A DNA stretch of 64,000 nt from Russula earlei (lineage: Eukaryota > Basidiomycota > Agaricomycetes > Russulales > Russulaceae): assembly GCA_025769875.1 (NCBI GenBank), contig JAGFNK010000015.1, forward strand, positions 62,001 through 126,000, given 5' to 3'. The notes below the pieces were generated by a model. It did no database searches and was not told the origin of the DNA. It worked only from the letters and a program-made list of their open reading frames with translations. Below, in pieces: positions 57,257-64,000 of this stretch. Position numbers and translations under genes: made by a program. Numbering within the stretch: position 1 is the first letter of the stretch; every line of letters starts with the position of its first letter.

Positions 57257-57517
57257 TCAAGGGACGATGGAGAGACCCTCGCTGGATAGAGTTGAGCCCT
57301 CGTTGGACGTGCTCTCGCTCTCCGTTGATTTCTTGCGACTGGATGGAGCATTGGTGGCACCGTGATGCTTCTTGTAGGTGCGCGCGCGCACCCTCTCCTC
57401 TGCCTGCTTACGGGACTCCATCCAGAGGCGTAGCGTGTAGTCACGCAGAGACTGAGAGTAGAGGATGAGGGGGTCGGTGGGAGGGGGTTCTACAGGGCCT
57501 TGTGGGGGAACCAACAT
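57257..57517 (-). CDS. Small conserved fungal protein, function unknown
   Basis: Single-exon frame of 86 codons from Met 57517 (MLVPPQGPVEPPPTDPLILY) with SQSLRDYTLRLWMESRKQAE and a basic then Ser/Thr-rich tail (SRKKSTESESTSNEGS). The PTDPxxLYSQSLxDYTLxLWxES pattern is one seen in small uncharacterised Agaricomycete proteins. The amphipathic helix SLRDYTLRLWMESRKQAEE could mediate a protein contact. The frame is open upstream, but that part (Pro/Leu-rich, low complexity) is unlikely to be coding. Confidence 0.65.
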   Translation of the reverse strand: MLVPPQGPVEPPPTDPLILYSQSLRDYTLRLWMESRKQAEERVRARTYKKHHGATNAPSSRKKSTESESTSNEGSTLSSEGLSIVP

Positions 57518-60291
57518 CGGATGGTGTACGGGGGAGGAAATGAGCAGAATAAGGTACTGATGATAAAGGGGTGATGAGGGGCGGGGGAGGGGAGGGAAAG
57601 TGGAGGATTTATATGTGAGGGGAGGGGGTGGAGATAAAAGAAATTTGGAGAGGAGTACGGCATGGGAGGGGATGTCCTCTCGGGTCGTTTCATGTGAGCG
57701 GAGCCTGTGTGGCGCTTCGCCCATTCGTGTTCGTGAGAGCGAAACGGAACCACCCATCAGCCTCAGCCCCCCTCCTCTCCTTATGCCAACCAAAAAACAT
57801 CAATCCGAGATACTGCATGTCTTGCCATCTCAACGTCGTCGCATCGTATGCAACGCTTGGGCCCTTTCCGTTCCGTCCGCAACTCGGCTTATGTTATCCA
57901 AACCAAATACAACTCGACCACAACAACCGGACGCCGAAGCGATGCTTATCGCCCATCCAACCGAGGCTATTCAATCCCCCTCTTTTTACCAATGATTTAG
58001 GTAAAATGTTGGCCTCCGTGTGCCCATAGCATTGACGTTTGGTTACTTATATAATGTCCCCGCTAACAATCATACGTATCCTGATGCACAGCCCAAGCCA
58101 ACCGCCGCAGAAGCGTTGTCACACCACACCATCGCGAACTGACTCACACTACATATCCAATTCATCCATTATGGCCAATCGCACTTACTCGGCTCAGGAG
58201 ATATCTCAGACGGGATCGAGGGAGAAAAAGAGGTCCCTGAGGGTTCCAAAATTATCGCCAAGTGTGGAGCTCCTGACCTCCGAAACTCGCCTACCGGCAT
58301 CGTCCGTTCCAATTTGCAACGGTGTTTCTTCTCTTTTGCGATCAGTATAGCTGTAGTTTTAAACGCGAAAACACGACCTTTCCCTTTCTTATTCTTTTGG
58401 GATCTCGATCATCTCGATCACTGTAGCCCTGAAGCACAGGTAAAAATTGAATGTAAGGGTAGGACTTGAGTTGTCCAGTGAGTGTTAGCCATGCCTTGAT
58501 CTTCATTCGGATTTAGGACGTACACGCAGCTCCAAGGATACCACGCAGCTCCAAAGTCATGCGCTCCAAAAAACTTTTTTCGCGCTTCGCGAAGGAAAAG
58601 CACTACTATCTTTAGTAGTGTCGTTTTCGGATTTTCGAATGATCGACGACCTTCCACCGTGCTGCACCCATGTGCTGGAACTTATGTTAGCATGACCTCT
58701 GGTTTTTCCTGATAGGTAGCCCAGTCTCCACAGTTTCATGAGGGCGTAAGGACCTATCGATGAATTTACAACTGTACGTGATAGGGACTTGATTGCTATA
58801 TATTGCGGCCAGGATCCATCCAGAAGGTTGGGCCCAACTTCGGAGCTTGATGGGATGAGTGGCCCTACTCGAAAACCGCCTTGCATGTCAATGCACTGCA
58901 CTGCGGAAGCCCGCCTGCTTGCGACGTGTTCACCACAAATAAGATATTCCCACGGGACTCCATGGGGATGATCACTCGCGTCTCAGGCTATTTTCACATG
59001 GGTAATCATGACGGTTGTCTATGACTTGAATCATCTACCTTTCCTGGCCATCAGAGTGTTTGTCACCTGGAAAGAAGTTCGGGTATCATTGCAGAACCAT
59101 CATGCGATAGATAAGGTCTCTCAATAGAGTACGAGCGCCTCGTATCAATGCAGAATGAATCATTCCGACAACCTGGAGTGGACAATCAGCGGCGCCGCTC
59201 GTCCCGGTAAGCCTAACGGAGTTATTACGGCATGCGGTTGTCCGGATAGTTTAGAATGTACAAGAACCAGGGAATGCACGTCCGTTATTCTTGCGATTTA
59301 TGAGAATCCTTCAGTGGTCTGGTATGGTCTTCTACAGCATGCGGGTGGCCCCCTTCGTAGAGAAGGGAAGACAGAATGTAGTAATACATCGAGGCAATTC
59401 TGGGGCGGAGCGCATGTACATTGTACAGACGAGGAAGCCATGGAGCGCACATATGAATGCAGGGAAAGACTCCTTGAGATGTGACAACCATTCAAGCTGT
59501 ATCACCTTTCTTGAGGCGTCCGATTTCACTCCTCATATCATGTCAGGAGTGCGGCGTAAAACCAGCATTTTCAGTCCGAGTCCATCGACGCCGTTGCGGA
59601 CTTCGTTCGACGTACGTATTATCTCATGCATGAGATCATTGCATTCATGGTGACGCGGTGGCGCAGTTACACCCGGGTTAACGTCCTTTAGGCCTTACTA
59701 ATTGTCACCATCTCGACTCCTCCTAACTCGAGTTCTTGCGGCGATGGTACGAGTCCAGTGCGAGGCCGTGGTTTCTCCAAGGGCCCATTTGTTTCAAGTT
59801 CGAATCTCTCCAACGGGCAGCATGATTATCGGCCCATATGCAGTGCAGCAGGTTGCATGTTATAATTTTGGGAGTGATAGTTGCACATGCATGAAACATG
59901 TAAAACGGTGGAGTACTAGGAGCAGTGGCTGGCGTCAATTCCAAACGAAGCTAAAGCACCCCGACCGATCGGACCCGGAACGCGACCCTTGATTGAAAAA
60001 AAAAAAAAAAACCCTCAAAATAAAAAAGAGAGAGGGGGAGGGGAGAAGAGAGATCGACGCTGTAAGCCTAGCCTAGCGAAAACTAGAGTCTGCAAACGAC
60101 AAGGAAGATAATCAGCACGTCATTGCATCTCGTCGTCACGGCCATAAAAGGCCGCGACAAAAATCCACACGCACCCGCCGTCCCCTGTTGTTCCCTCGGT
60201 ACGGTAATTTTTTTTTTTTTTTCTTTTTTGGGGGGGGGAGGGGGGCCAATCTCAATCTCACACGAACCGCCCCCCCGGCCGCGGCCTCTTC
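57518..60291. other. Long gene-poor stretch
   Basis: About 2.8 kb with only short frames on both strands, none with recognisable domains. Features: a GA-rich tract at 57560-57660, a 14-15 base A-run at 59996-60010 followed by a purine-rich tract, and a T-run then G-run at 60209-60245 just beyond the 3' end of the next minus-strand gene. A GTTCGAATC string near 59797 was tested for a tRNA and rejected. Confidence 0.45.
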
Positions 60292-60528
60292 TTAGACGGG
60301 AACGAACAGCTCCCCCCATCGACGCACGACAAATATCCCGCCTACGAACAGCCCGACGCCGGCGACGATGTTGATGTTTCCCGGCAACTTGTCGGGCGCG
60401 AAGATCTGCGTGCGCGTGAAGCGCGACCACGCGCCCTCGTTCGGGTCGACGAGCGCGCCGCTGTGCGCCAGCTTCGCGGGAGTATAGTACGCGGGTCCAG
60501 AGTGTGGTGGTGCCGCGCGGCGTGCCAT
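60292..60528 (-). CDS. Small single-pass membrane protein, possibly mitochondrial
   Basis: A 78-codon frame from Met 60528: a short polar N-terminus (MARRAAPPHSGPAYYTPAKL), then EGAWSRFTRTQIFAPDKLPG, a hydrophobic segment INIVAGVGLFVGGIFVV and a short tail RRWGELFVPV. A C-terminal membrane helix flanked by Arg residues resembles small subunits of mitochondrial membrane complexes, but no specific family could be named. GC-rich and compact; no intron needed. Confidence 0.7.
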   Translation of the reverse strand: MARRAAPPHSGPAYYTPAKLAHSGALVDPNEGAWSRFTRTQIFAPDKLPGNINIVAGVGLFVGGIFVVRRWGELFVPV

Positions 60529-60810
60529 TTACTTTGCAGCTGTCTTCGCGGTAAGTGGGTTTGAGGATGAGTGTATGTGTGTGTGGCTGGCAGAAGGAGT
60601 AGTCAGCGCGGTCGGCGCCACACATCCCAATTTTTCGTGGCTCGTGACGCGGTATTTATTAGTCATCATGCGTGGGTAAATCGTCAAATGTTCGTGGCAG
60701 CAGTCAGGAAATACAGCAGCTATTGTAGGCATAAAACAAAACGTCAAAACATGGCGTAAGGTATCATATAGTGTCTGATCTCGAGAAAGAGTCTAATGTT
60801 CGTCGAGTCA

Positions 60811-63800
60811 TTAAATCCCACTGCCGTGGTGTCGTCGCAGAAGAATTACATCGTCGTTTGAGCGCACTTCGATCACGGCTCTTAAGCCATGGAATTGCTC
60901 AAGGTCTCGCGCCTCTGCCCGAGCGACACCCGCTCTATCACTCGGCAGCCAAACGATAGGCGGGGGCGCAATGAGTTCAGGTGCGAACAGAATCCTCGAC
61001 ATCTCCTCCGCATGGTCAGTGAATGGTAACGGAGGCAAGCGTGGTGGTGCATCTGGATGCGTCCGAGAAGCTCGTTCGGTCGCCGTGAGATCGTCTAACG
61101 TTTCTGTCGCTAAACGGCGCAGGTTGGAATGATTATAAAGACAGGTCACCGAGACGCAAATGACGTACGGAGTGGTACTGGCCCATGTAGTTGGTAGTGC
61201 GACGGCACGACAGCGAGCGTCGTAGACATCATCTCCAACACGGACGCGAACGATCCCCGCGTTCGCGCCGCGCGTCCGGAACTGACTATGCTCGCGCTCT
61301 CTTCGTCAAGCACAGTCGGGTGATTCGGCTGCGCTGCCCTCCGGAACGACTCAAGAGAATGCAAAGTGACGGGGCTAAGGGTTCCCCAACCCGGTCGCTC
61401 ACTAACGCGTGCATAAAACTCGACGAAGAAAAGGGTGACCACCCCTGCGCTGATGAGGGCCACCCCTTCTGGCCATAGCCGCCGACTGAGGAGAATCAGG
61501 CCCAAAGAGATGGGTTTCAATGCGATGAGTGATGCAATACGCTTCAGAAGCCAGATCTGTAACAAGCCTCCGGTCTGCGAGCGGGTACGGCCATACACAT
61601 AACAAACGAGAAAGCGATGGGCTGTATCTCCAGTCAGATTCGGGGGCAAAACGAGAAAAGCCTGTCGTACCAAGTAGAGTAAGGAATACCAACAAGGCCA
61701 CTGGGGGGCCCATCAGTGGAAAGATCACCGCGAATGTGCTTGCAAAGGTGACCGCTAGTATACAACAGGTCATAGCGAACAACGGATTGTACGTCCTGGG
61801 ATATGTAGCTTTCACGGGGATCAGCGGCTAGTCAATAGGACACGAGGATCATACCGCGGAAGCGCTGGCGCGGCGTTTTCGCCGCCCTTTCTTCACGCAA
61901 GACCCGTCGCAATCGCAGAGGTTGAAGTAAAAGTAGCGCTGGCGACGTGATCGCGACATTGATGACAATCGCGAGTAGTAGTGTGGCGATATATATGGAG
62001 CCATCCGCCACAGTCTCGCTCCCGCGCGTACCTTGACTGAGCGCGCCAAACGAGTACAAAAGAGCTCCAGCAGCGACAAAACCGATGAGAGTGACGAATA
62101 CAACCATGTAGAACATTGCCCTCATGACGGTATGTTGTCCAGCGGATACGGAGATCGTGCCCACAACGCGAGCCGAGACTGTCAGATATCTCAGACTGTT
62201 CTCGATATTAGGGTTTGTCATACGTACGATGGAGGGCCAAAATTGCGAGTAGAATGAAGAGCGTGGCGATGACGGAGGGGGCAAGAACCGTGACCAAGCC
62301 TGTCGGTAAGTCGCTGTCATTCGCCATGGACCGGAAGAATGGAACATAGTGCGCGAAGTCGGGCGACGTTGCAACGGCCAACCCCGCCGTAGCGATCACT
62401 GTGTGGATCAGTTGCAGCCAGGTCAGAGAAGGGAAAACGAGAGGTGCTCACGTCCTATAAGAAGTGTTCCAGCGACGATCACCACGAGGATCCAGAACGT
62501 AACCTGGCTCATCGTATTGCTCCCACCCTGCTGAAGAACGTCCCATCGCACATCCTCCTTTGCACGCCCCTCGATGAGCTGTATGCCGGGCAGGAATCGC
62601 AGGCCCCGCCCGGTAAGCAGCCATCCCTTCACACGCGCTCCATCTGCGATGGCTTGATACCCATCCTCTTGGGCGATCCGGATATCCTCATTGATCGTCT
62701 TCAGTCGCGTTCGCCACGTCCGGATTTCGGAATATACCGCGCCGAGCTCGTCGTGGTTGAAGCCGGTCAATGGGCGAACGAAAGGCGGGGCGCGTTGCAC
62801 ACGCAGATGTGGGGGCACCTCCTGGCCTCGACCGGACCCCTGATCAGCATCTGGTCCCGCCCGCTCTCGCAATGGGAACGTAGAGCGATGTTCAGATGGC
62901 GCAGGACCAAAAATCTTCGGTCGTCGAACGAAACGGAATATGCTGGAAGCGCGAGCCGGCTGAAGTGGTGGTTCTGAAGTAGGTGGTGATACGGGTGGCA
63001 AAGGCATAGGTGAAGGTGCACTTGGCGTGTGAGAATAACGAAAGTCGATTGGTGCTTCACGGCCTACATCAACCCAGTCGGAGTCACCGTTCGAACTCGC
63101 CAGGTGTGTCGGGGCATTTCCAGGAGAATACAGGGTTTCAGGGTCTAAGTCTGTCGTGTCTTCCGTTGCACGAGCGATATAGTTTGGACCATGTAACATC
63201 GGATCAGGAATGGGAGCGTCCGGTTCCATGTCTGATTGCGATTCTGGCTCTTCGTCAAGGATCCCACTAGCAGTCGCACGAAATAGACTTGCAATCGGGA
63301 AGCGGTTGAAAGCCATAGACCCCTGACCACCTTCTTGAAAGCGTGTACCTACAATGCGCTGGTTAACTGAGTCCGAGAAACTGGTGCGAGCTTCATCATC
63401 CGCAAAGCGACCTCCATTAATCCCGCGAATGCCAAGCTTATAGTAGGTAGAAGGAGCGAGGTATGAAGTTGGCGCGAGTGAAGAAGAAGCGTCGGCAGGG
63501 TTACGGCCCCGTCGCCTACGACCGACTGCCTGAAGGCTCGCACTATGAGAATAACAAGGGACAGGAGAAATATTGGTGCCTTACAGAGGATCCAGTGAGC
63601 ACTCTTGGGCGGCTGATGTACGCAATACCTTCGGAATCACGGGTCGGTGGAGGATTGAGATCTGCAATCGAGGGCTCGGGGGTTGTAATTCGGAATGAGG
63701 AAATATACTTCGTCTCTGCAATCTCGAGCTGCTCCAAGATTACGTCACGCTCCTCGATCAGCAGGGCAAGACGTCGCGTGTCACTTGAGCCGATCTTGAA

Positions 63801-64000
63801 TCAGTCGCCAGAATGAAAGTTTTGGACGAGGGACATACGTGATTGTAAAGAGGCTCGAGATATCCACTTCCATCCCGAAATCCTCCTGTGAAAACATGTA
63901 AGGACCAGGATTTCTGTGCCGGCCCGACCTTCCGCGACGGGTGGTCCCACTGTTGGCGTGTTCTGCACTGAAGTCCAGCGACGAGCTAAGACCTGTCTTA
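60811..64000 (-). CDS. CSC1/OSCA/TMEM63-type cation channel (5' end beyond window)
   Basis: Fungal CSC1-like proteins are stress- and mechanically gated cation channels. Read on the minus strand from the right edge: PHM7 cytosolic-domain pieces (VILEQLEIAETKYISSFRIT near 63730, YKLGIRGINGGRFADDEART near 63440, SMAFNRFPIASLFR near 63310), a Pro/Ser-rich linker, LKTINEDIRIAQEDGYQAIA, then the RSN1_7TM pore region: TFWILVVIVAGTLLIG, LVTVLAPSVIATLFILLAIL, YMVVFVTLIGFVAAGALLYS, MTCCILAVTFASTFAVIFPL, and LVCYVYGRTRSQTGGLLQIW. The cytosolic tail has RGSFASVLEMMSTTLAV and TLDDLTATERASRTHPDAPP, ending DDVILLRRHHGSGI at 60811. Introns of ~50-60 nt. The first transmembrane helices lie outside the window. 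Confidence 0.85.

Noticed and set aside
57600..58350. Overlapping plus-strand frames upstream of the small gene
   Set aside because: Low-complexity, no family resemblance, no supporting splice sites.
59740..59830. tRNA candidate around GTTCGAATC
   Set aside because: T-stem pairing fails beyond one base pair and no other arms form.

Overview
The window is nuclear DNA of a filamentous basidiomycete, most likely an Agaricomycete. The genes are split by many 45-70 nt GT-AG introns, intergenic spaces are short, and several families typical of mushroom-forming fungi are present (DUF6534-type membrane proteins, F-box/LRR proteins, Crinkler/RHS-like P-loop NTPases, a Ppo-type fatty-acid dioxygenase remnant). 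No bacterial, organellar or viral genes were seen. Species cannot be named from the sequence alone. For eight genes the exon lengths sum to whole codons, so those models are firm.

Layout. 0.8-8.8 kb: UDP-GlcNAc pyrophosphorylase (+), a taxilin-like coiled-coil gene (-) with a SUMO-like coding segment in the middle, and a complete 11-exon BRCA2/Brh2 recombination mediator (+). 9.5-20.8 kb: a repeat present as two inverted copies 10 kb apart. Between them lie a transposon-like scrap, a P-loop NTPase gene (-), the mitochondrial processing peptidase alpha subunit (+), a Crinkler/RHS-like NTPase-nuclease gene (-) and an F-box/LRR remnant (-). 21-28.3 kb: a fungal multi-span membrane protein (-), a coiled-coil protein (+), histone H3 (+, seven exons) and a DUF2235 hydrolase (+). 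29.1-39.4 kb: a Zn2Cys6 transcription factor (+), a choline/ethanolamine phosphotransferase (+, 11 exons), histidyl-tRNA synthetase (+, apparently dual-targeted), an ankyrin protein (-) and a Cak1-like kinase (+).

40-49 kb is the accessory, transposon-rich part. A DUF6534 membrane-protein gene carries a ~690 bp fold-back palindrome and a possible solo LTR. It is followed by a PPR scrap and a ~3 kb segment bounded by hAT-like inverted termini that contains a decayed Ppo dioxygenase, then by a frameshifted F-box gene. 49.2-56.6 kb holds a tandem pair of secreted acid-sphingomyelinase-like phosphodiesterases (-). 57-64 kb has two small proteins (-) and a CSC1/TMEM63-type channel (-) that runs off the right edge.

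The genes do not form one pathway. Housekeeping functions (cell-wall UDP-GlcNAc, phospholipid synthesis, tRNA charging, chromatin, DNA repair, mitochondrial import) are interleaved with fast-evolving or mobile material. The most unusual points are the SUMO-like segment inside the taxilin locus, the histone H3 with two extra residues between K27 and K36, the fold-back element inside a gene, and the TIR-bounded segment carrying a host oxygenase remnant.
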